Assembly (NCBI GenBank): GCA_011800805.1
Contig: MPNW01000269.1
Location: 38,915-70,541 of the forward strand
Origin: Hirudo medicinalis
Lineage: Eukaryota > Annelida > Clitellata > Hirudinida > Hirudinidae
DNA length: 31,627 nucleotides
Direction of reading: 5' to 3'
Position numbers and translations under genes: made by a program. Positions within the stretch are counted from its first letter, which is position 1. Every line of letters starts with the position of its first letter. This document shows, in pieces, positions 10,801-29,747 of the stretch. Below the pieces are notes generated by a model. It was given only the letters and a program-made list of their open reading frames with translations. It did not search any database and was not told the DNA's origin.

Positions 10801-12608
10801 AATCTGCACGAAATAACATTTTTACTTAGCAGTCCCACAACAAAATCTTCAAGGAAAATCTTCATCTTTTATCACAAACCACTGTTGAAGCTCGGCCTCC
10901 TCAGGCTCTTCATGGCATCGGCATTACAAGGCTGGAGAGACGAACACGAACACTTCCTGTGGCAACACAAGCCACATGCTGTTTTAGAAGAACAGAGTTA
11001 CATAGGATTTAAAAAATCCTTTTTAAAATGACATCACCCGCATCACACCTTGACACTGGAAACCCTGCTGAACAATTCCAAATAGGTATTCTCCACAAAC
11101 ATGGCACGACTGCATGCTCGTAAAAGTATAGGTGGACCAGCAGTGCTTTGGGCTTTCTTTTAGCATCTTTGGAACCTCCTTGGAACAATTTAAAACTTGT
11201 AACCATAAATCAAATTGCCTCGTACAAGAAACGTCCATACCTCCACTTCTGGAGATTTTTTGAGACTATTGACACTGGCCAGTATGGCACTAACATGAAA
11301 ATTGTCTTTGATGTTCATGCCCTAATTGAGTAACTCAAATAATTAATAATGTTCAATGAATGGTTAAAAACGTTATAGTTCTTTTTTTATACTTTAATTC
11401 GACTCTCGTCCAACTTCAGCAGTTCGCTTCCGTCGATGTTGTGGTTGGCGAATATTTCAGAATATCTGTGCAGGTTGACAACAGCCATCCATTTCTTTAC
11501 TTCATAAATGTCCCAATCTTCCACAAGCTTTGAAAGTTGAAAACAAAACACGAATGCATTACAACAAAATATAAAGATTGGACGTGATAAATGGTTTTCT
11601 CGTGCTTTTGCATGTTTGTGAATCAGGTAATAAAAGAATCACTTGTAGTTCCTCGTATACTTCGATGCCGTTTTCGTTATGCACTCCTTTCCTGGAACAT
11701 GATGTCGAAGTCACGTGCTGACAAGAATTGTGGAAAAATAATCCACAACCTTCAAAATATGCCATAAAATGTCACTGCTGGAGCATGAACATCTAGAATA
11801 TGTTTAAAAAAACTCACTTGAGCACTTAACACCAACTTTGCCTGCTCCCCAGATATAATCTGTACCTGCATATATAGAATATATTTTGCTAACATGTGGA
11901 ATTGTTTATGTGAAACATGTGAATAGACCAGGTTTAAATTGACACTTTGGTGCATGAGTTATGTCATCACCTACATGAGTAAGTTTGCTAACAATATCTC
12001 TTGACATGAGATAAAATATAGCTAATAATTCATTCTTAAGAAAAAAATTAAAAAATCATAAAAGTAATAAATTAATGAACTACCCTCAATAAGACAATTA
12101 AAACCACACTACCCACACATTTTACAATATTTCAACTTTTAAAAATTAAGTAAAATAAATAAGAACCAACAATGTGAGCATATGATGGGCATCCTGAAGT
12201 ACACTGTCTGGAAGTGATGTTTTTTGAGTTTTTGTCGAGCTTAAAAAATCATGAGTATTAATTTCACTAATTTTTCGTCGTTCATCATCTCTAAAAAAAC
12301 CTTACGCAAAGGCCTTGGGAAAGAAGTTTGCTTCTCTGCAAAGCTCTCAACATACTTAGCTGGAAACAACCCTTCCTCATTTGTACCCTTAATTCTTCCA
12401 AACATCCAATCTGTTGCTGTGAAATTATTACTTATAAATTTGTTTCATAACAACTGGAAGGCCAGTACTTACTTAATAAATGCTGATTATTTACATGATC
12501 AACCTCGATTACATCTCCTGCACGAATGCTAAGGTACTTATCATTTGTCTCCTCTCCTGAATGCTCGTAATCATATAATACTTTGAAATAAGATGTCGAT
12601 TCGTTCAT
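7856..12608 (-). CDS. PI3K p85-type regulatory subunit with SAM and C1 domains
   Basis: Predicted adaptor that binds and restrains the class IA PI3K catalytic subunit (p110). Exons (minus): 12608-12473, 12416-12301, 11865-11818, 11717-11643, 11527-11393, 11321-11241, 11178-11049, 10978-10880, 10803-10720, 10565-10488, 10399-10265, 10179-10032, 9939-9878, 9802-9712, 9643-9542, 9430-9247, 9005-8886, 8797-8688, 8596-8417, 8349-8134, 8064-7856. That is about 845 residues once the frameshift noted below is allowed for. Domains: SH3 (about 6-72, ends FPAKYVE); SAM (128-193, [10 protein letters not shown] and [10 protein letters not shown]); C1 (209-258, all Cys/His ligands); RhoGAP (276-441, [17 protein letters not shown]); N-SH2 (464-560, GTFLVRDS); iSH2 coiled coil (569-705); C-SH2 (728-835, [16 protein letters not shown]). 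SH3, RhoGAP and SH2-iSH2-SH2 are the p85 plan; SAM and C1 are extra. The start is the first ATG of the SH3 exon. Joining all exons into one gene is inferred from consistent phases and needs a transcript. Confidence 0.88.
8006..8014 (-). other. A9 homopolymer causing an apparent frameshift in the C-SH2 exon
   Basis: In the last exon of the large p85 gene the coding strand has nine A. The frame before it reads [10 protein letters not shown] and the frame after it, shifted by one base, reads [16 protein letters not shown] and ends cleanly at 7856. Eight A would join the two halves of the SH2 domain exactly, and the paralog reads through the same place without a shift. Sequencing or assembly error in the homopolymer is the simplest cause; a real lesion or frameshifting is possible. 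Confidence 0.8.
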
Positions 12609-13335
12609 CTCTGCAGAATAATGTAAATGATATCCTCTCTCTTCTTTGATTTATAAATTCACCAAATCCGCGACAAGGAAGTGATCGGAAATTTATAAAC
12701 AAATTGTGCATCAGAATAGTCCAATCAGCTTCACTTTTAGAAAGTGGACTAATAAATCCTTTCTTCAAAAGGAATGTATTCTGTGTTTTAATAAATCGTG
12801 TTACAAGCACGCAAATATTCATTTGATATATTTTTATTATTTTACAAAAATTGAAAATATAAAATCGACAAATGACTTAATGCCCACTAAAGAACGTATC
12901 GATAATTTGCCGGGCTGCTTCGGCTATCCTATGCTTTACCAAATCTTATCTGCTCTGCCCTGGCTGTGCTCCAGACAGTGATAGTTAGGATGACACGAGT
13001 GATCATGTGTCTTAACAAATACTTATTATTACATGCGAACGATTCTAAATCTTGGTCTTGATAAAATTTGATAACTTGTATTGTTTATCTAAGTTTAGAT
13101 AGCTGTCGCTATAACCAAGCACATATGAACATCATTTTCTATCTTTTTTTTCAGAACAGGCAAAAGTGAACTCAAGAAATCAAAGTGGTGTTTTAATAAA
13201 GGTCTAATATTTCATCTTACTGCATATGACAGTATTACCTCAAACAAATGCTTTAATCGTGATTTTAAAAACTCAATCATTGGGCTGGATGAAAAAGTTA
13301 TCAAGCCGATAAAATTCGTTAAATGGCAATACAGT
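12609..13335. other. Spacer between the tandem p85 genes
   Basis: No gene seen. The + frame at 12706-12981 has no motif. It should contain the promoter of the larger p85 gene (reading left) and the 3' UTR of the smaller one. Confidence 0.4.
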
Positions 13336-15959
13336 TCACGTTTCGCCATTCCAGAACACTGGATAGGCCAATGTAACATCATGCTCGTCGTTATATTGGC
13401 AAAGTGATATGTCTTTGTGGTAAAGGACAAGATCAATAAGATTCTTGAATATGTAAAACGGCTCCCCAAATCCAAATCCAGATTTTTTTCTTGTTATTAG
13501 ACAGTGATAAACTGACTTATAATATTCTCTTTCTTCATCCTCTGTTGTTCTAATGTTGCAGGATCTTTAAGCGACAAATCAATTAAACGTGCGTTTGCAT
13601 ATAATTATTGTCAAGAATCTATGTAACAAATTTCTACTTACACTATTGACAACACATACGGGCCACTATCCTTTTGACGTATGAGGAAGGTGCCAAAGCG
13701 TCGATCTTGAAGATGGAACACAGCTTGTTCCCGATCGCAATCCGTTAGCAGCCACAAACTTTCTTTCAGATGTGGAACAGTTTCGGTTTCTGCGGTAACC
13801 TCCTGCCGCTTTTTTAATAAGCTTATATTTTCCGAAGTTTCTCCGCATTTTCTCAATAATCTACATAATGATGAAAACAATAAACTTCGAGTAAAAGAGA
13901 AATTGATAGCGTGTTTATGCCAAACCTTTCTTTGAGATCTTTTTCTTGGCTACATTCGTTAATATCGGATTCATTTTCGTCCAATCGCGCTCTGACCTCT
14001 TCCAAATCTCTTTCAAGTTTAGAGAGTTCAAGATCATTCTCTACAATTGCTTTCTCCACAGAATTCATTTTATTCCTTATTATTCTCGAATTATCTCTTG
14101 AGAATCTGTTACAAAATTATCATCAGATCTTTTAGTTTCGCGAGATAAGTTTAGGGCTTGTTCAGCTTCCAATTGCAAATTTAATAAATAATTTTTAAAA
14201 TGTTAAAATACCTCGAAACCTCGCCAAAAAACTTGAGCTTCGACAGTGCAGCGGTCTGTTCCCGATACATTGAAATAACCTCTTTAAATGCTTTTATGGC
14301 CACTCTCATCTGTCTAATTCTCTTCAAATAATTTATCGACAAATTCTCACTGACATCTTTCTCATAATTAGCATAACAATAAACTCAGACATTTTAAAAT
14401 GAAATAACAGAATTATAACGATATTACCTCAATAATTTCTTTTTCTTTTTCATGAAGGCTTGAAAATTTCTCAGTCAATTCTCGATGCTTCGTGCAGAAT
14501 ACTTTGAAGTCATTTCTCAGCTCAACAATATCGCTGGTCTCGGAAATCTGCCGGTTAAAATTGATTATACAAAAACAAAGCAAATGAGCTATTAAATTTG
14601 ATTGACGACGAAATTCATAGATTCTGATGAATAGATAGCTATGTGACTCTCCTTTGCCTTAGCTCACCTAGTCACAAATAAGACAAGGCTTACTCGGTAC
14701 TTACCTATAATTTCCAAAAATGATCTTACGTGAATTAATCACAATGCCATAATAAAATAATTGCTGGCCCTTTTTACTGATTGCAGCTGTTAAACTCTCA
14801 AAAGTTTTTAAACTTTGAGCATTCGATGAAACGGCAAATAATTATCAATTAAATCACAAGAAATCTCACCCTGTCGACAGATTTCAAAATAGGGAACCTA
14901 AGCTTGAGATTTAAGTGAATGTTGAAGCTGACCAGAGAGTTTTTGGTGTAATGGTCAACCAAATCTTCCACAGAATTAAACAGAAGAGTCTCCATGAGAC
15001 CGTATTTCCCATTGTAATGGTAAATCTTTATCAACATGTTTTTGCAATTTGTCCTGTAGAATTATTTATTTAAAAAAGTGACAGTTTAAAAGAGAAACTT
15101 ATTTTAGATCTGCCAAACACAATCACAATTTCCATATTTAATGAAAACTATGCGAGTACCTAAGAGTGAGAGTGTAAGGAGCATTTTCCTCTTTATTTGT
15201 CGAATCACGCACTAGGAACGTACCACTAGGCATATTGAGCATCATATCACCGGCCTCTTCCCTAGGACAAGATGATTGGCTAATTAAAATTAATTTATTA
15301 ATTAAAAAGCGATGGACAATGTACTTTTACCTAGAAATGTCCTCCCAATACCAGGGAGCTGATTTAATGGGGTTAACCTTGTTGCGAATGTTGGCACACT
15401 GAGGAGGTCCTGCGTAATTAAATTTGTTAATGAAAAATATATAATTTCATAAAATATCAGTTTATGTTTGGCTTTGGTTCCATTTCAAAACTCCAATTTT
15501 GAGAACCATTAAAAAGTGCCGCTTATCAAAGCTAGTTATGGATTGTTAAATGCACTGAAATAGTTATTTATGAATAAATAATGCATCATGAAGTATACAT
15601 GTATATGATCTCACCTTCTATTGATCTTCTTGACATACCAGATTGTCTTTCTACATAATTACTTGGAAAGAATCCTATCTCATTTGTGCCCTGGAGTCTC
15701 CCAGCCATCCACTCTTTTGCTTCCAAATTATTTAGCGCATATTTCACATTATAAATAATATAGACCATCTAATCAACTAAACAACAAGTTGCACACAAAA
15801 AATATTGCTAAGCCATAGTTTACTTGATAAGTTCTCGTTTACTGCTACGTCCACTTCAATAACATCACCAGTACGGATATCCAGATATTTATTATTATTA
15901 GACTTTGAGGGATGTTTATAATCATATAGGACTTTATAATATGCCAGCGTAGCACTCAT
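13336..15959 (-). CDS. Short p85-type PI3K regulatory subunit (SH3-SH2-iSH2-SH2)
   Basis: Tandem paralog of the gene to the left, same strand. Exons (minus): 15959-15824, 15719-15615, 15409-15331, 15261-15160, 15053-14870, 14547-14428, 14321-14212, 14105-13926, 13860-13642, 13549-13336. Intact, 482 residues, ending in TGA. Domains: SH3 (about 4-72, ends FFPSNYVE), N-SH2 (98-196, GTFLVRDS), iSH2 (203-339), C-SH2 (362-475, GTFLIR, FGEPFYIF). Exon lengths 136, 102, 184, 120, 110 and 180 are identical to the matching exons of the larger gene, which shows duplication. The second SH3 exon splices straight to the SH2 exon in phase 1; the intervening 205-base intron shows no trace of SAM, C1 or RhoGAP. 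It resembles vertebrate p55/p50 forms in lacking RhoGAP, but keeps SH3. It should bind p110 through iSH2. Confidence 0.92.
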
Positions 15960-16897
15960 TTTACTAAAAAAAATTTAATTAATGCTAGTTCGACCAAAGC
16001 AAAGAAGGATTTTACGTTAACATTGCGTCTACAACGCCGCACACGATTTTCTTTTGTTAAAGTCGCTAGCGGTTTCGTAGCACCACTGCTTTCATTGTTA
16101 GCAAGGCACTTATTCTTATTCTCTTATTCAATTCGTGACTAAATATTTTTAAAGGCAATCCCCATCTGTTTATCTGGCCAAATCACACGTTTCCTCATCA
16201 TAATGATAATCGCTATCAGGACCACCGACAGAAATTTCTAGCCCCTATGTTGTGTCAATTTGGTAATGGAAAAGAAAAGGTTCTAAAACCCGGGCGGGCC
16301 CCAAAAAAAATTTGCCAAACTGTCCCCCCCCCCTCGGCGGCCCTGATCGATATTATATACCCGGTTCCAAAACATATATTCTCATCAGGTTTTATGACTC
16401 ACGAGTAAAAATCCCAGCTGCTCCAAGAGTCAGAGAACACTTCCCAGCTGGCCACATGCGTACATTATCTGGTGACCTTTTTGTTTTTTCAAGACTAAAT
16501 TTAACTAAATTCTTACAGGTCAAAGGGCTTCTGGTGCTTTGTACCCTCCTACCTCAATTGGGTGCAGCTGTTGGGATGGGGGAAGTTGAACATACCACTA
16601 GTTGGATAAATAAAACTCTGCCCGCAATGAGGCAAAACCTTTTTTTAGATTTTGATAAAAAGGCTCACTTTTCAATTGTTTCAAATCAATTTAATAACAA
16701 TATCTGTATGTATACATATGGTATGTATAAAGTGAAAATTTTGTTTACATTATTTTTACAATTAATTTTACTATCGATTTATATGCTTTCTCTGATGTTT
16801 TTAATTATTTCGAATGAAAAAAGTACTTGTTAGCTTTTCTCGCGGCGGATGTTTACCTTTGTGTTTATAATTTATTCAACCCAAAAACCGATCAAAA
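15960..16897. other. Divergent gap with an orphan open frame
   Basis: Upstream regions of the short p85 gene (-) and the J-protein gene (+). A + frame is open from 16312 to 16833 (first ATG 16456, 125 residues). It has no domain I recognise, its last third is a hydrophobic AT-rich stretch, and it is probably not coding. Positions 16289-16302 and 16321-16345 form a small GC-rich island, with a C run and cccgggcgggcccc, that is unlike the rest of the window. Confidence 0.4.
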
Positions 16898-18895
16898 ATG
16901 GAGAGCAACAGGGATGAGGGTGAACGTTGTTTTCAGATCGCTATTGGATATTTAAATAATGGAAATGATAAAGAGGCGTTAAAATACTTTTACAAAGCTG
17001 AGAAGCTATATCCAACGGCTAGAACTAAAGGTATGCACTTCCGATCATATTCGACGATACCATATTTATCACATGCTATTTCTTTGTTGAAGTTCTTATT
17101 GAAAAGCTACTATCAAAGAAAGATGAAGGGTCCAAAACCAATTCGTCAACATCGCCTGGAGCTCATGGAACCGAGGGAAGGTCAAGGCAAAAGAAGCATT
17201 CAACCTCTGAACACAGAGATCCCAGCAAAAACAAGTACACAACAGAGCAACTGGATTCAGTTAAGATGTGATTATTTATTTTTATTTGAGGAAATTATTG
17301 ACCAGATTACTAAAAAAACTGATCTCATGAGTAGGTTGAGAAGTTGTAAGGATTATTATGAAATTCTTGGAGTGAAGCAAGATTGCACAGATGAGGAACT
17401 CAAGAAGGCTTACAAGAAACTAGCCTTAAAGTTTCATCCAGATAAGAATCATGCACCAGGAGCTACAGAAGCTTTTAAAGGTGAGTCAACTTGTTCCCAT
17501 GAATCAAATTAATGACTAAACTTTAGCAATAATTAATTTAATAACAATGTGAAACTACTTCAATTTCAATCTGATTTAACAAGTGCTATTTTTCATGAAG
17601 CCATTTCTAATGCATTTTCTGTGCTGAACGATCCAACCAAAAGGAAACGATATGATCAATTTGGTAGCGAGGATGATGTTGCCACTCTCCAACAGCGTCG
17701 TCATCACCAGGCCTACGACTACACAAGAGGATTTGAAGGTTTAGCTTATTGCTGAGTAACTGAGTCTTCGTTTGTTCACGAGTTGTTTCCAATTTAGGCG
17801 ACATATCGGCAGACGATCTGTTCAACATGTTTTTCGGAAGTGGTTTCAGTTCTGGTGAGTGGCTCATCATTCGGTGATGATTAAGCATGGCTTTTTGATA
17901 GCAGCAGATAAAAAAACAGTTTAAGTTATATGTGGCTTGATTTAGTGTGCATTTTAAGCTTAAGTTTTGATTGGTTAAGATAGGTTGACTTTTTAAAATA
18001 TGTCCATTTCATAAGGAGCTGATTAGGACCAGGAGCATATGTGCCAAGTCATTCCTTAACTTTTGACAGCCTTGTCAGAGAATGGAATGATGAATGTGCA
18101 AAATATACTTCTGAGCCAAGGATGTTTTGAAAATGTCAGATTCAGATCCTGATAGCTTGCCACTAAAGATGTCATTGCTAAGCAACAAAAATGTGCAGTG
18201 TTTTACTTAGAAATTTGACGGCCGTTGATATGCATTTTGGCAGGTGGCCGTGTTTTTAGGACGACACATCACCACCATCACAATGATTCGAATCAGGTAA
18301 TTTGCCACGAAATAATTTATTGCCCAGAATTAACGGCAGAGCTTTTTCAAAATAGTATATTTCTGTTTTAGTCCAGATCGGCGATGCTAGTCCAACTGGG
18401 GCCAATTATAATCCTCTTGCTCATCTCCCTCTTTACGGCATTATTCTCCGGGGAGCCTACTTACAGTCTCTCGGCATCCCAGTAACTTTTTTGTCTCATT
18501 TCTTAGTGTCTAGGCGTACAATTGCTGATTTCCACAACAGGAAATACAGTGTCAACATGAAGACCAGGTTCAATGGAGTGGATTATTTTGTAAAGAAAGA
18601 CTTTTTGGAGTCATTCAAGGGTGATAAGGACAGACTGGAACAGCAAGTTGAGGAAGATTACATATCCAATCTCAAGTCAAATTGTTTCAGGGAGCAAATG
18701 TACAGTTAGTACCTCAATCTTTTCTTGTTCATTGTCCTTTTCTTGTAAATTGAAATCTTTCACATTTACTTGAACCTTGCAGGAGAGAATTTGTTGTGGC
18801 AGGCTCGACACTATGGTGACCAAGGCATGTACGATCATGCCAAGAACACAAAGACTCCGTCTTGTGACAAGTTCCAACAAATGCGTGCCAGATAG
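16898..18895 (+). CDS. DNAJB12: DNAJB12/DNAJB14-type ER membrane J-protein
   Basis: Hsp40 co-chaperone that recruits Hsc70 at the ER membrane for quality control and degradation of membrane proteins (family knowledge). Exons: 16898-17030, 17093-17267, 17335-17480, 17601-17738, 17798-17854, 18244-18296, 18372-18481, 18514-18704, 18783-18895. The total is 1116 bases, or 371 residues; human DNAJB12 is about 375. Seen: N-terminal [16 protein letters not shown], typical of the family; J domain about 109-172 with HPD at 137-139 and [10 protein letters not shown]; a Gly/Phe segment ([11 protein letters not shown]); a His run; one membrane segment about 239-258 ([12 protein letters not shown]); then the luminal DUF1977 region ([26 protein letters not shown] near the end). 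DNAJB14 is the alternative ortholog name, since the two are vertebrate duplicates. The intron 18482-18513 is only 32 bases. Confidence 0.95.
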
Positions 18896-18947
18896 GAAGC
18901 ATGAAGAAAAATCCATTTGTGAAGATTTAACAATAACTTTTGGAATT

Positions 18948-18953
18948 TTTATT
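18948..18953 (-). terminator. Candidate polyadenylation signal of MRPL35
   Basis: AATAAA on the minus strand, 59 bases past the MRPL35 stop and inside the 3' UTR of the facing J-protein gene. Confidence 0.5.
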
Positions 18954-18991
18954 ATTCGTATGGAAATTGCATCGTATAGATCATGTTTGTA

Positions 18992-18997
18992 AATAAA
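18992..18997 (+). terminator. Candidate polyadenylation signal of DNAJB12
   Basis: AATAAA, 97 bases past the J-protein stop. It lies beyond the minus-strand signal at 18948-18953, so the two transcripts should overlap at their 3' ends. Confidence 0.55.
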
Positions 18998-19011
18998 AAT
19001 CCTATCAATCC

Positions 19012-19538
19012 TCAAGGGAAAAATTTTGGAGGCTCGAGTCTCCTGTCCGGTAGATTAGATTTCCTGTGGTACACCTCGTACGGGTCACTGGCGTAGTAAT
19101 GAGGCACCTTGTACTCCAGATTAACCATCTGAAGAGTTATGAGAAAATTTAGAAAAAATGTCTATTAAAGTGACTTTAAGCCAGCTTTTGTCTTACCTTG
19201 TCCAACGTCCAACACTGACGCTTGGTACAGAACACATGATGTGACAGCCTGTGAACACGCCTGGGGTTTTTTGCCCACCTTTTCTTGTGGCGTGAAACCA
19301 TGGGCCTGATCCAGAGGCCATTATGGAGCCTGAAGAATCTGTCCACCACATCTTGCACGGTTTCTGGCTTTCCTGCATGGTTGTAAATGATGCGGTTTCT
19401 AACCGGTTGTATGGTCGTGCTTTGAGCCCCGAGGAAGCTAGAAAGGAGACAATTTGTAGATACAAGTGAACATGGTGCATTGTTGTGCTGGACTTACCTA
19501 GATTTGACTGGAGCAGCTGCCAAACTCGACAGTTGCAT
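19012..19538 (-). CDS. MRPL35: Mitochondrial large-ribosomal-subunit protein bL35m
   Basis: Component of the mitochondrial large ribosomal subunit. Exons (minus): 19538-19498, 19437-19197, 19128-19012; 399 bases, 132 residues. The conserved bL35m core is clear: VVDRFFRLHNGLWIRP, then HKKRWAKNPRRVHRL, HHVFCTKRQ, LDKM, and the tail DPYEVYHRKSNLPDRR. The start is the first in-frame ATG after an upstream stop, and gives a short Ser/Ala-rich, non-acidic N terminus (MQLSSLAAAPVKS) that fits a mitochondrial presequence. Human MRPL35 is longer because of its leader. It is tail to tail with the J-protein gene, 116 bases between stops. Confidence 0.93.
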
Positions 19539-20633
19539 CGATGGTACGTTTTGACATGTTTTGAAGAGGTTTCCGCAATGGCGAGCTATGTTGCCTGTGA
19601 GCCCTTAAAAGACAATAAATTACTTGATATTTCAAAAAACAAATTTACAGCAATTTCTCGATACTGCTAAGCTTCCTCTAGTTTTACTTTCAAGAAAATG
19701 GTCTATTTTTTCAGTGTATAAATTCTTCATGTAAAACACAATTTATGAGATAGGTCATCTAAAGGCCGGGTTGAATCAAAACTGCTAGCAAAAGACCCTT
19801 CATATCAAAAGATTTGGAATATGATAATGCAATTAAAGGCAGATAGGCATTTAATTTTAAATCCATCCAATAATGCAACGATTTAGAAATCTGCCCAGCC
19901 TGTCGAAAATTTTGCCTGGAAGTAGCCAGGAGTCGAGTCATTGTTCGGAAATTTTGTTAAAGATCGATGTAATTTAGCCGTTACGCACAGTATAAATAAG
20001 TAACTTAGCGCCGACAGAGAACAATTCATCCAGCATCACCGATCCTAAGCAATCGTAATGTATAATAATTCGACTTAAGTTCATAACCTTAGTAAGCCAA
20101 AACACTTAAATGCCACTTTTCTTGATTAGATACTTCTGTACTTCTTTAAAGAATTAAAGTACGCTTTTGTAACGAGTCGATAAGTTTTGTTAATAAACAA
20201 CGATTTCGAAGAAAATCTTAAATTCAATACATGCAAACAAATAATATAAAAATGATTCCATTGGTAAAGTACTAAAATATTTACTTGTAAAAGTCGAAAC
20301 AGCGAACATATTGCAAGGTCGATCTTTCACCGTTCACAACAATGTCCTAGCAGAAATGTGCAAGAGCCACTACAAAACCACAGAACATACAGCACATTAA
20401 AATATTGTTCGATAAATCAACAAAATCAGAATTTTTTTTTTTAAATACATAGCAGAATTTTAAAAATATCCGCACACATTAACTTTAAGGCAAAATCGGT
20501 GACTCGACAGATCCACAAACGCGCCGACGAGCAGTCCTACACCAAAAACGCGCACCGAATTTGTCACTTCATATACAATTAGCAACGTATTCAACAACTC
20601 ATAAAACGGGAGACTGTCAAATCGCGAGGTCCA
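19539..20633. other. Gap between MRPL35 and KDM5
   Basis: No gene seen. It should hold the MRPL35 promoter and 5' UTR and the KDM5 3' UTR. AT-rich, with no repeat I recognise. Confidence 0.4.
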
Positions 20634-29303
<8,670 letters not shown>

Positions 29304-29747
29304 TTCTAAAAAACTCAAACTTCAACTGCCAAAGCGGCCTCGGCAACCACAACTTCACAACGCGATCAACAATGCAACAATGAGACGAACGACCATGTAC
29401 TTTAAATGTGTTCTGCAGCCACATTATGTAATCCCATTTTCACTATTTTTCAATATTTCGTTGGAAACTGATTTATTACTAGAGAAATGTTCTGAAAAAA
29501 TTATCTAAAATCTTAAATTAAGCAAATCTGCCGAAACTTCCATAAACGGTTCGTGCCCGGGTTAGCAAGAAAGACAAGAACTCCACGGTGTGTCGTAACT
29601 TTTAACAAATCTCAAATTATGCGTTTTAAAATTAATTATATTTTACGTCAGAAATTAGTTTCACTGCAAAACATGAAACACGACACGCTTCACTAATCTC
29701 GCTATAAACAACGTTGAGTCCCAAATAACTGAAGTTGACTGTCAGTA
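29304..29747. promoter_or_regulatory. Shared divergent upstream region of KDM5 and the + gene
   Basis: 444 bases lie between the two start codons, which point away from each other. It must hold both 5' UTRs and promoters unless unseen upstream exons exist. No clear TATA box was picked out. Confidence 0.5.

Noticed and set aside
10880..11527. SAM and C1 exons as part of a separate gene, such as a diacylglycerol kinase or chimaerin
   Set aside because: They lie between SH3 and RhoGAP exons on the same strand with continuous phases and no start or stop between them. Transcript proof is still needed.
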